A stretch of DNA of 9,135 nt, taken from positions 1 through 9,135 of the forward strand of contig DAOWNO010000059.1 in NCBI GenBank assembly GCA_030642525.1. The letters are read 5' to 3'. The notes beneath the pieces were generated by a model. The model was not told where the DNA came from, searched no databases, and saw only the letters and a list, made by a program, of their open reading frames with translations. Shown here one piece after another: positions 1 to 6,512 of this stretch (within the stretch, counting starts at the first letter, position 1; every line of letters begins with the position of its first letter). This stretch comes from Candidatus Aegiribacteria sp. (GTDB lineage: Bacteria; Fermentibacterota; Fermentibacteria; Fermentibacterales; JCC-6). Position numbers and translations under genes: made by a program.

Positions 1-73
1 ACAGATAAAAAAGCTTTGCGTAATTGTGGAATGTATTATCAGATGTGTCTGATTCCAGATCGAACAATCTCAT
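1..73 (-). CDS. Start of an unrecognised gene running off the left edge (partial)
   Basis: An ATG at 73 on the minus strand opens a reading frame without a stop to the window edge. Only about 24 residues are visible; they begin MRLFDLESDTSDN and go on through a His-Asn-Tyr-Ala stretch to a Leu-Phe-Tyr-Leu end. The start lies about 43 nt below the predicted transcription start of a good promoter at 123-151, which is the main reason to believe it. The ribosome binding site is weak (a GGAAA about 5 nt before the ATG), and in this 24-codon stretch an open frame by chance is quite possible. No family can be recognised. It would be transcribed in the same direction as hutH but probably from its own promoter. 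The sequence beyond position 1 is needed to confirm it. Confidence 0.4.
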   Translation of the reverse strand, partial: MRLFDLESDTSDNTFHNYAKLFYL

Positions 74-103
74 TTCATTTCCATGATTGTATGGATTTAG
101 ACG

Positions 104-139
104 GTTCTTAATTTATTAGTTTAGTCTAATTATAAGAAC
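104..139. repeat. Imperfect inverted repeat over the -10 region, possible operator
   Basis: The outer arms GTTCTTA (104-110) and TAAGAAC (133-139) are perfect complements. The inner arms ATTAG (115-119) and CTAAT (126-130) are also perfect, with a 6-nt centre between them. The whole element spans the -10 box and predicted start of the leftward promoter, the usual place for a repressor operator. It is AT-rich. It could form a hairpin in the hutH read-through RNA, but no run of U follows it in that direction, so it is unlikely to be the hutH terminator. Confidence 0.35.
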
Positions 140-151
140 AGGCGCTGTCAA
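123..151 (-). promoter_or_regulatory. Sigma-70-type promoter firing leftward
   Basis: On the minus strand a perfect -35 hexamer TTGACA (146-151) is followed after exactly 17 nt by TAGACT (123-128), a 4/6 match to the -10 consensus. Transcription would start near 116 and read toward position 1, serving the partial gene that starts at 73. A perfect TATAAT also lies on this strand at 129-134, but it is only 11 nt from the TTGACA and so probably not its partner. The assignment rests on consensus match only. Confidence 0.5.
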
Positions 152-265
152 CTCCTTGTTTCCTCAGGAAAATGGATACCGATACTTGGAATAATGATGT
201 AGAATATCCTGATTGATTATCCTGCTGCGGCTATACGGTTTCTGATCCTGGTGAAAAAACGAAGC

Positions 266-1780
266 TCAGAGATTATTCAGGATATCACTGAAAACACCTT
301 TGGAAATCATTTCTGCGATTTTTTCAATATCACCTACGAACTGTCTGTCCTCTTTCAACGGTTTGACAACATCTCTTACTGCATTGTAAACCTTGCATGT
401 ACCCTTCCCATGCTTTCCCCTCTTGATGAATTCCGCTGCCTGTGCAGCGCATACAAGTTCTGTTGCTATGACATGGGTAGAGTTTCTGACAACTTCCATT
501 GCCTGGCGTGCCGATGTTGTTCCCATCGAGGCATGATCCTCCTGAGAGCCGCTTACGGGGATGCTGTCAGCGCTGGCGGGATGTACGAGAACCTTATTCT
601 CGCTGACAAGCGAGGCCGCTGTATACTGGGCAATCATATAACCTGAGTTAGTTCCGGGATCCGGTGTCAGAAACGCAGGCAGCCCGCTGAGATCCGGATT
701 CAGCAACCGCTCGATTCTTCTTTCAGATATGTCCGCAAGTTCAGATACTACAAGAGCCAGATGATCCGCAACAAAAGCTACCGGCTGACCATGGAAATTG
801 CCCCCGCTGACAAAAGATCCATCTTTCATCAATAACGGATTATCAGTTACAGATGAAAGTTCAACTGAAATAACAGATTCTATATAACGCAGAGCATCCC
901 TTGTCGCTCCATGCACCTGCGGCACGCATCTGAGCGAGTAGGCATCCTGTATTTTATCACAGGCTTTGTGTGAAATCAGTATTTCACTGTCCTCCATCAA
1001 TGCCAGAAGATTCTTCGCTGTTTCAACAGCGCCATTGTGAGGCCGGAGACCGATGAGCTCCCCGCAGAAAGGTAATACTGTCCCGAGCAGCATTTCCAGT
1101 GACATTGCAGCGGCAGCGTCTGCGGCATCGGCAAGTCGCCTGGCTTCCAGAAGAGCAATAGATGCTACCGCAGTCATGGCCTGGGTTCCGTTTATAAGGG
1201 CAAGCCCCTCTTTGGGACCAAGTATGACAGGCGAAAGGCCGATACGATGAAGCGCCTCTGAACCGGATATGAGTTCTCCTCTGTCAATACATCTCCCCTC
1301 TCCTATCAGAGGAAGGGATAAATGAGCAAGAGGGGCAAGATCCCCTGAAGCGCCAAGAGAACCTTTTGATGGAACAGCAGGATGAATATTACTGTTCAAA
1401 ATAGCTGTCAACTGATCAAGCGTCTCTTCGCTAATACCTGATCTTCCCCTGGCAAGTGACGCCACCCTGAGAAATATCATCACCCTTGTCACGGACTCTG
1501 AATACAGCGGACCAGTTCCACATGCATGGCTCAGAAGCAGATTCCTCTGCAGAAGATCAAGATCATCCTTGCTCACAATAGATCCGGATAGCCTTCCGAA
1601 TCCTGTATTGATTCCGTAAACAGGCATTCCACAGCTTACGGTTTTCATTGTTTGCTTTCGCGCAGCTTTAACTGCCTGCCGAGCATCCCCGGACAACTCG
1701 GCTTTTGCACCTGCTGCTATTCTGCAAACCTGATCCAGAGTAGCACCTTCAGTTCCAATACTTATGACATAATCTACCAT
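266..1780 (-). CDS. hutH: Histidine ammonia-lyase (histidase)
   Basis: This enzyme removes ammonia from L-histidine to give urocanate, the first step of histidine breakdown, in the cytoplasm as a homotetramer. The 504-residue length is normal for the family. The Ala-Ser-Gly that cyclises into the MIO electrophile is at 144-146 within GSLGASGDLAPLAHL. Other family blocks are Tyr55 and NTGFG (58-62), the Ser-His pair 84-85 in LLLSHACGTG, QDAYSLRC (278-285), TDNPL (312-316), GGNFHGQP (326-333) and SGSQEDHASMG with Glu414. The Ser-His pair and Glu414 favour histidine over phenylalanine or tyrosine as substrate. The ATG is preceded by GGAG at 5 nt spacing. No other hut gene (hutU, hutI, hutG) is visible beside it, and no clear terminator follows it. 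Another MIO enzyme, such as an aminomutase, is possible but less likely. Confidence 0.95.
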   Translation of the reverse strand: MVDYVISIGTEGATLDQVCRIAAGAKAELSGDARQAVKAARKQTMKTVSCGMPVYGINTGFGRLSGSIVSKDDLDLLQRNLLLSHACGTGPLYSESVTRVMIFLRVASLARGRSGISEETLDQLTAILNSNIHPAVPSKGSLGASGDLAPLAHLSLPLIGEGRCIDRGELISGSEALHRIGLSPVILGPKEGLALINGTQAMTAVASIALLEARRLADAADAAAAMSLEMLLGTVLPFCGELIGLRPHNGAVETAKNLLALMEDSEILISHKACDKIQDAYSLRCVPQVHGATRDALRYIESVISVELSSVTDNPLLMKDGSFVSGGNFHGQPVAFVADHLALVVSELADISERRIERLLNPDLSGLPAFLTPDPGTNSGYMIAQYTAASLVSENKVLVHPASADSIPVSGSQEDHASMGTTSARQAMEVVRNSTHVIATELVCAAQAAEFIKRGKHGKGTCKVYNAVRDVVKPLKEDRQFVGDIEKIAEMISKGVFSDILNNL

Positions 1781-1824
1781 ATCAACTCCATCGCATTTCC
1801 GTTTTCCGAATCACCACGCAAAAT

Positions 1825-1853
1825 ATTCTACTGATACCAAATATACAAAGCAA
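1825..1853 (-). promoter_or_regulatory. Probable hutH promoter
   Basis: On the minus strand TTGCTT (1848-1853) and TAGAAT (1825-1830, 5/6 match to the -10 consensus) are separated by exactly 17 nt. Transcription would begin near 1818 and leave a leader of about 38 nt before the hutH ATG. The -35 box is weak (3/6), which often goes with activation or with a promoter that is not strong. The spacer holds a TGTATA stretch that could be half of a repressor site, but no full palindrome is visible. Confidence 0.4.
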
Positions 1854-1896
1854 GAACGCATCAGGGGCATAAGCGAAAAGCATATGTGTCATTCTG

Positions 1897-1934
1897 ACTC
1901 ATGAGTACAGCCATGAGCGGTATCAGGTATGGCT
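1897..1934. repeat. Palindrome and inverted repeat in the hutH-groES divergent region
   Basis: ACTCATGAGT (1897-1906) is a perfect 10-bp palindrome. Just beside it, AGCCAT (1909-1914) and ATGGCT (1929-1934) form an inverted repeat with a 14-nt spacer. They lie upstream of both divergent promoters: about 80 nt before the predicted hutH start and 100-140 nt before the predicted sigma-54-type groES start. That is a normal distance for an activator or enhancer-binding protein. Palindromes this short also arise by chance, so this is only a candidate regulator site. Confidence 0.25.
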
Positions 1935-2007
1935 ACTGAATATAATGTACTATATATCTTCTTGCGTACACGTTCTTTATGCTTCTGCCAACAAGGAAAT
2001 AATGTAA

Positions 2008-2024
2008 TTGGCATCTACCTTGCT
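2008..2024 (+). promoter_or_regulatory. Sigma-54-like -24/-12 promoter of groESL
   Basis: TTGGCAT, five further bases, then TTGCT match the sigma-54 core (TTGGCAc...TTGCw), with the invariant GG (2010-2011) and GC (2022-2023) at the correct 12-nt offset. The predicted start is near 2035, giving a leader of about 61 nt. The same TTGGCA can instead be read as a sigma-70 -35 box: TTTACT (2031-2036, 4/6) follows it after 17 nt. The two readings cannot be separated by eye. A perfect TATAAT further upstream (1941-1946) lacks a convincing -35 box. Confidence 0.45.
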
Positions 2025-2095
2025 TTCATGTTTACTGCGATAAATCAGAACTTATTAACTTGCTGAAATCAAATGGAAAAGAAGGGAGAACAAAT

Positions 2096-2398
2096 ATGGG
2101 AAAGTCTGCAATTCAACCGCTCTTTGACAGAGTACTTATCAAACGGGAAGAGCCCAAAGAAGTTGTCAAGAGTGGTATTGTCATTCCTGATACCGCTAAG
2201 GAAAAACCTCTGGAAGGTATTGTCGAAGCAGTGGGGCAGGGCAAAAGAAATTCCGAGGGTGAAGGATTTATCACTCCGGTGGTCAAAAAGGGTGATCATG
2301 TCCTTATCGGCAAGTATTCCGGCACGGAAGTGAAAATTTTGGATGATGAATACGTAATAGTACGCGAGGATGATATTCTCGCAATACTGGATAACTGA
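2096..2398 (+). CDS. groES: Co-chaperonin GroES (10 kDa, heptameric lid)
   Basis: GroES caps the GroEL cavity as a seven-membered ring during ATP-driven folding of cytoplasmic proteins. The start chosen is the ATG at 2096, with AGGGAG (2083-2088) 7 nt upstream; it gives 100 residues, the usual length, beginning MGKSAIQPLFDRVLI. A TTG further upstream at 2060 in the same frame is not supported by family length. Visible landmarks are the N-terminal PLFDRVLIK strand, the mobile loop (about 18-38) with the GroEL-binding triplet Ile28-Val29-Ile30, the roof loop (about 48-58, GQGKRNSEGEGF) and the C-terminal YVIVREDDILAIL strand. groEL follows after 17 nt, so the two are cotranscribed. Confidence 0.97.
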   Translation: MGKSAIQPLFDRVLIKREEPKEVVKSGIVIPDTAKEKPLEGIVEAVGQGKRNSEGEGFITPVVKKGDHVLIGKYSGTEVKILDDEYVIVREDDILAILDN

Positions 2399-2415
2399 TC
2401 AGGAGGTATTAAGGT

Positions 2416-4053
2416 ATGCCAGCGAAAGAACTCAAATTCGATCAGGCCGCCAGGCACGCCATACTTGCCGGGGTGGAAAAGCTTTCAAGAGCGGTGAAAG
2501 TCACCCTGGGTCCCAAGGGCAGAAATGTAATTCTTGAGAAAAAGTGGGGCAGTCCTACAATAACAAAAGACGGCGTTACGGTTGCAAAGGAAATCGAGCT
2601 TCCCGACAAATTTGAAAACATAGGCGCTCAGCTTATTCGTGAAGTAGCCAGCAAGACGAGCGATGTTGCCGGCGACGGAACCACGACTGCTACTCTCCTT
2701 GCAGAAGCCATTTATCGCGAGGGTCTCAAGAATGTCACAGCGGGTGTGAACCCGATGGCGCTCAAGCGCGGAATAGACACGGCCGTAAAAACTGTTGTTA
2801 CGGAACTGAAAACACTCTCGCGCGAAGTTGCCGGCAAGGAAGACATCAAGCAGGTTGCTTCAATTTCCGCGAATAACGACGACGAGATAGGTGATATCAT
2901 TGCGGAAGCAATGGATAAGGCCGGAAAGGACGGAACAATCTCCGTTGAGGAAGCCAAATCCATGGATACAACACTCGACGTCGTAGAGGGAATGCAGTTC
3001 GACAGAGGGTATCTTTCCCCGTATTTCGTGACAGACGCTGAGAATATGGAAGTTGTTCTTGAAAAGCCATACATTCTCATACACGAGAAGAAGATTTCCA
3101 GCATGAAGGATATGCTTCCCATTCTTGAAAAGATAGCACAGTTGAGCAAACCGCTTCTTATCATCGCGGAAGATGTAGAAGGTGAAGCTCTTGCAACACT
3201 TGTTGTCAACAAAATGCGCGGTATGCTTCAGGTTGCCGCAGTTAAAGCTCCAGGATACGGCGACAGGCGTAAGGCCATGCTTGGTGACATAGCTGTTCTC
3301 ACTGGGGGCCAGGCCATCACCGAGGACCTCGGCATCAAGCTCGAAAACATCACCATTGATGATCTGGGAACTGCAGTAAGTATCCGCATCGACAAAGATG
3401 ACACCGTTATTATTGATGGTGGAGGTAAAACCGAGGATATACAGGGCAGAATTGCGCAGATCAGGAAACAGATCGAGGACACAACATCTGATTACGATAA
3501 AGAGAAGCTTCAGGAACGCCTGGCCAAGCTTGCCGGCGGAGTTGCTCTCATCAAAGTCGGAGCGTCAACCGAGACTGAGATGAAGGAAAAGAAGGCCAGA
3601 GTAGAGGACGCACTTCACGCAACCCGTGCAGCCGTTGAAGAAGGGCTCGTAGCAGGTGGGGGCGTTGCCCTTCTCAGATGTGAAAAAATCCTTGACAAAC
3701 TTGATCTTGCGGATGACGAGATGATTGGCGTGGACATCATACGCAAATGCCTCTCAGAACCTCTCAGACAGCTCGCTATTAACGCCGGACTTGAGGGCGC
3801 CATAATTGTGGAAAAAGTCAGAGGGCTCGACAAGGACAGCGGGATCAATATTCAGATAAATGAGTACGGAGACATGTTTAAATTCGGTGTGGTAGATCCT
3901 ACCATGGTCACAAGAGCCGCACTTCAGAACGCGGCAAGCATCTCCGGACTGCTTGTTACCACAGAATGCATCATAACTGAAATCCCAGAACCGGAAAAAG
4001 CTGCCCCCGACATGGGTGGCATGGGCGGCGGCGGTATGGGCGGTATGTACTAG
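2416..4053 (+). CDS. groEL: Chaperonin GroEL (60 kDa)
   Basis: This is the ATP-dependent folding chamber of the cytoplasm, a double ring of 14 subunits working with GroES. The 545-residue length is typical. The ATP site is intact: TLGPKGRNV (30-38), Asp52 in KDGVTVAKE, and DGTTT (87-91). The family signature AAVEEGLVAGGGVAL and the catalytic Asp in ARVEDALHATRAA are present. The C-terminus is the standard flexible GGM-type tail (MGGMGGGGMGGMY). A strong AGGAGG (2401-2406) lies 9 nt before the ATG and directly after the groES stop. No truncation, frameshift or odd residue is seen. A hairpin terminator begins 26 nt after the stop. Confidence 0.99.
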   Translation: MPAKELKFDQAARHAILAGVEKLSRAVKVTLGPKGRNVILEKKWGSPTITKDGVTVAKEIELPDKFENIGAQLIREVASKTSDVAGDGTTTATLLAEAIYREGLKNVTAGVNPMALKRGIDTAVKTVVTELKTLSREVAGKEDIKQVASISANNDDEIGDIIAEAMDKAGKDGTISVEEAKSMDTTLDVVEGMQFDRGYLSPYFVTDAENMEVVLEKPYILIHEKKISSMKDMLPILEKIAQLSKPLLIIAEDVEGEALATLVVNKMRGMLQVAAVKAPGYGDRRKAMLGDIAVLTGGQAITEDLGIKLENITIDDLGTAVSIRIDKDDTVIIDGGGKTEDIQGRIAQIRKQIEDTTSDYDKEKLQERLAKLAGGVALIKVGASTETEMKEKKARVEDALHATRAAVEEGLVAGGGVALLRCEKILDKLDLADDEMIGVDIIRKCLSEPLRQLAINAGLEGAIIVEKVRGLDKDSGINIQINEYGDMFKFGVVDPTMVTRAALQNAASISGLLVTTECIITEIPEPEKAAPDMGGMGGGGMGGMY

Positions 4054-4079
4054 AAGTACAGAACCGGCACCTGATATCA

Positions 4080-4110
4080 AGAAGCCCCGGGCGAACCGCC
4101 CGGGGTTTCT
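4080..4110 (+). terminator. Intrinsic terminator between convergent groEL and the motor operon
   Basis: CCCCGGGCG (4085-4093) and CGCCCGGGG (4097-4105) form a perfect 9-bp GC stem with a 3-nt AAC loop. It is extended by AAGAAG/TTTCTT-type pairs to about 14 bp with one G-T wobble. On the plus strand it is followed by a T/C-rich run and another T-rich stretch at 4121-4129, so it should end groESL transcripts well. On the minus strand the hairpin is the same but the following U tract is short (CTTCTT), so it may stop the opposing operon less efficiently. It lies in the 77-nt gap between the two convergent stop codons. Confidence 0.85.
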
Positions 4111-4130
4111 CTTTGCTTGTGTTCTTTTTA

Positions 4131-5978
4131 TCAGTCGGGCGGGACAAGGTTCAGCGTAACACCTGTTGGAATATTCTCAACCTGTTCGCTTGAGGGTCCG
4201 AAGTTCAGGGATTGCACTGCTGCCTGAACTGAAGCGGTAAGCGATGAGAGAGGTCCCGGTGCGGATACACTGATGTTAACCACTGAGCCGCTCGGTGTGA
4301 TGGAGAAGTTCACAGAAATGGTTCCGCTTGCTGTCGGGTTGCTCCTGAGAAGATCTTCGTATGCACGTTTAATCCTCATGATAATCATATTGGTTTTTCG
4401 CCTGATATCATTCATGGTTCGACCCTGGACACCTATCTCCGAACTCGATGAATGTGCTGAGAATGTTATTTCAGCAGCTCTGTGAACAGCTTCAACTTCG
4501 CTTGAGGACACGCCGTCAATGCTTGCACTCGGACCGCCTCCGGAACCGAGAAGTCCGCCGAGACCTCCGGAACCTCCACCACCTGCGCCAGCTATAAGGG
4601 CTTCGCCTCCGCTGCCTGAAGCGAGTCCGGCGCCTGAAGTCGCCGCAGCCTGAAGATCGGATGCAATACCGGATGATCCGCCAGAACTACCGGTTCCATA
4701 TGCCGCAAACCCGATGCTCTGAAGAACAGCTTCACCGGCAGCCTGACCATCTGAAGCTCCATCGGATGGTCCGCCGCTACCGGCAGTACCACCGCCGCCG
4801 GTCCCGATTTCCACATTCTCCTCACCGATACTCATATCTGTAACGATTTCTTCTCCAATCCCTTCAGTCGTCTGCTGTCTTGCAAGTGTGGCAACCCTGG
4901 CTGATGGAGCACTTCGGAGCATCTGTTCCTTTGATTCATGGATAACCGTGATAAATCTATCAAATACCGAACCGGTAATCATAGCTATAGCCAGACCAAG
5001 CCCAAGTATGATGGCATTCCTGTTGGATTCCTCCCGGTTTCCTTTCATCGCCAATCCGTCATGAGGTCTTGTAGCGAAGTTTTCCCAATTGTATTCCGGA
5101 GGAATGTATTTGATTCTTTTTACTGGTTTTTCTTCCGCATTTTTTTCAACAACTTCCGGTGGTTCGATGAAACTGAAGGACACATCAATGTCACCAAGAA
5201 TGAATATTCCACTTACGTTTTTATCAAATATCCATAGATAGGATTCACTACTTTTGTCTTTATCCATCAGGTTACGTTCGATAAGTGTGACAAACGGGAC
5301 AACATTGCCCTTAACTTCAACACCGCCCTTGATTCCCGGAATGAGACGCAGCAGATATTTATTATCATGCGGTTCAAGAAGCGTATGTATCCGTGGAAGA
5401 CCGATATTCTTGACGCTCACGGTATTGTAGTCCGCTGCGCCAACAGTCATGAGACCGGCATTAGGCAGCAATTCCTTCTTGCCGCCCGGTCCTTCAACGA
5501 TAATCTTCAATACTCTGTGATCGGGTTTTTCTTCCGCTTTCTCTTTCTTCTTCTCCTTCTTCGCGGGAGGAGGAGCCTGTTTTGGAGTATCAATAAAACC
5601 AAAATGAATTGTGAAAGGTCCGGCGGTTATCTGCCCTTTATCAAGATATTTAATATTCAGAAGGTAATATCCGTCAGAATCAACCGGAAATATCCCCAGA
5701 TCCCGCAAATCCCCGAATTTCAGGGTAGTACCATCAGAGGATTCAATTGTAGAATCCATCTCATCTGAAAGTCTTAAAACCAATGTGTCCGCGTCATCAC
5801 CCGGCGAAATCAAAGCCATGCTGTCCGGCATATTTTCGCCTTCAACTACGATATGGTTGTTGTATCCGGTACCAATCCTGACAATCTCCGATCCGGGTGT
5901 TAATTTGCCAACAACCTTGCCATCCCGCATTATTGCGATTGCGAGAATTTTTCTTTCTTCATCCTTCCGGGGTGTCAT
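4131..5978 (-). CDS. FHA-like / TonB-AgmX C-terminal domain membrane protein
   Basis: This 615-residue protein is probably the force-transmitting arm of the motor encoded upstream. Two FHA-like modules of about 130 residues each (about 10-135 and 155-275) share a plan: a VxxG..N box, a later KG-type turn, and an F.FI..P end. Lys/Glu-rich and Pro-rich linkers separate them. One membrane segment follows (about 321-338), then a periplasmic Gly/Ser-rich linker (about 392-485). The C-terminal domain (about 520-615) has the pattern of TonB and AgmX/PglI/GltJ C-terminal domains: an RAYEDLLRSNP helix, SGTISVNFSITPSGSV strands, and a final helix ending LNFGP. The start is the ATG at 5978, with AGGTG 6 nt upstream; an in-frame GTG at 5987 has poorer spacing. 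It overlaps the preceding gene by 20 nt and is the last gene of the operon. Its exact function is unknown. Confidence 0.75.
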   Translation of the reverse strand: MTPRKDEERKILAIAIMRDGKVVGKLTPGSEIVRIGTGYNNHIVVEGENMPDSMALISPGDDADTLVLRLSDEMDSTIESSDGTTLKFGDLRDLGIFPVDSDGYYLLNIKYLDKGQITAGPFTIHFGFIDTPKQAPPPAKKEKKKEKAEEKPDHRVLKIIVEGPGGKKELLPNAGLMTVGAADYNTVSVKNIGLPRIHTLLEPHDNKYLLRLIPGIKGGVEVKGNVVPFVTLIERNLMDKDKSSESYLWIFDKNVSGIFILGDIDVSFSFIEPPEVVEKNAEEKPVKRIKYIPPEYNWENFATRPHDGLAMKGNREESNRNAIILGLGLAIAMITGSVFDRFITVIHESKEQMLRSAPSARVATLARQQTTEGIGEEIVTDMSIGEENVEIGTGGGGTAGSGGPSDGASDGQAAGEAVLQSIGFAAYGTGSSGGSSGIASDLQAAATSGAGLASGSGGEALIAGAGGGGSGGLGGLLGSGGGPSASIDGVSSSEVEAVHRAAEITFSAHSSSSEIGVQGRTMNDIRRKTNMIIMRIKRAYEDLLRSNPTASGTISVNFSITPSGSVVNISVSAPGPLSSLTASVQAAVQSLNFGPSSEQVENIPTGVTLNLVPPD

Positions 5979-6510
5979 TCTTTTCACCTTCCACCTTGAT
6001 TACGGTCAGGTTCTGGGTAACGTAGCCAGCTACTGCACAGCTGCTCATGACCCTTTGTAGAAGAATAGCCTGTACGGCAACGTCACCCTGTATGTTGACC
6101 TTCATTTCTTTCTCATCTGTTGTACCGCGCATAAGCCTTGTGTATTCCAGATGATCGGAAAGCCTTGCTACAAGGGCAGGAATCGGGTTACCCTCGCTAA
6201 GAATCGCTTCATCAACATATACGATGGGATCACCATCAACCAATATTACATCATTGGTAACGGTAATCTCCAGAAAGAGTTGCACGGTCTGCTCTGCATT
6301 TGACTCAGGAAGAGTCAGGGCATCACTGAGTGTTACTATCTGCCCTTCGGCGCTATAACTCTTTAAAAGAAAGACAACAAGAATGGTGAACATATCAATC
6401 AATGCAGTAAGATTAAGCTGTACTTTTTTGTCCTTTCCCCGGAGTAATGCTTTGCTTTTCTTATACCCAAGCAGCAGGGGAAGGTGTCGCTTGGTTGGAG
6501 GGCTACTCAT
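5959..6510 (-). CDS. TolR/ExbD/AglQ-like protein with the conserved proton-carrying Asp
   Basis: ExbD/TolR-family proteins sit inside a ring of TolQ/ExbB subunits and use an Asp in their single membrane helix to take part in proton flow. This 183-residue protein has a basic cytoplasmic N-terminus (KRH...KDKK), then LNLTALIDMFTILVVFLL, which aligns with the family pattern in which the Asp falls early in the helix; here it is Asp39 (codon 6394-6396). The rest (about 55-183) is periplasmic, starting with an LPES-type segment as in ExbD. The stop of the preceding gene is 2 nt before the ATG, and GGAGGT (6519-6524) inside that gene's end is the ribosome binding site at 8 nt spacing. It is the second of two paralogs in the operon. 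Confidence 0.8.
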   Translation of the reverse strand: MSSPPTKRHLPLLLGYKKSKALLRGKDKKVQLNLTALIDMFTILVVFLLKSYSAEGQIVTLSDALTLPESNAEQTVQLFLEITVTNDVILVDGDPIVYVDEAILSEGNPIPALVARLSDHLEYTRLMRGTTDEKEMKVNIQGDVAVQAILLQRVMSSCAVAGYVTQNLTVIKVEGEKNDTPEG

Positions 6511-6512
6511 AA

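Noticed and set aside
159..171. Small hairpin TTTCC-TCA-GGAAA downstream of hutH as its terminator
   Set aside because: The stem is only 5 bp and AT-rich, and no U run follows it on the minus strand.
251..646. 131-codon open frame on the plus strand
   Set aside because: It is antisense to the hutH coding end, has no ribosome binding site, and its Cys-rich product looks like a shadow of a conserved gene.
1839..1856. HutC-type operator in the hutH promoter spacer
   Set aside because: Only a half-like TGTATA is present; the matching second arm is missing.
1941..1946. Perfect TATAAT as the groESL -10 box
   Set aside because: No acceptable -35 hexamer lies 16-18 nt upstream, the TG is one base off for an extended -10, and the leader would be about 145 nt.
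2060..2095. Longer GroES starting at a TTG at 2060
   Set aside because: The added 12 residues do not match the family, and the ATG at 2096 has a well-placed ribosome binding site.
2712..3212. 166-codon open frame on the minus strand inside groEL
   Set aside because: It is the antisense shadow of a highly conserved gene; the Ser/Met-rich product has no domain.
4505..4825. Gly/Ser-rich coding stretch as a DNA repeat array
   Set aside because: The repeats are short and irregular codon-level repetition for a glycine-rich linker, with no regular unit or spacing.
5367..5768. 133-codon open frame on the plus strand
   Set aside because: It is antisense to the FHA-like coding region, which has clear domain structure; no start signal is present.
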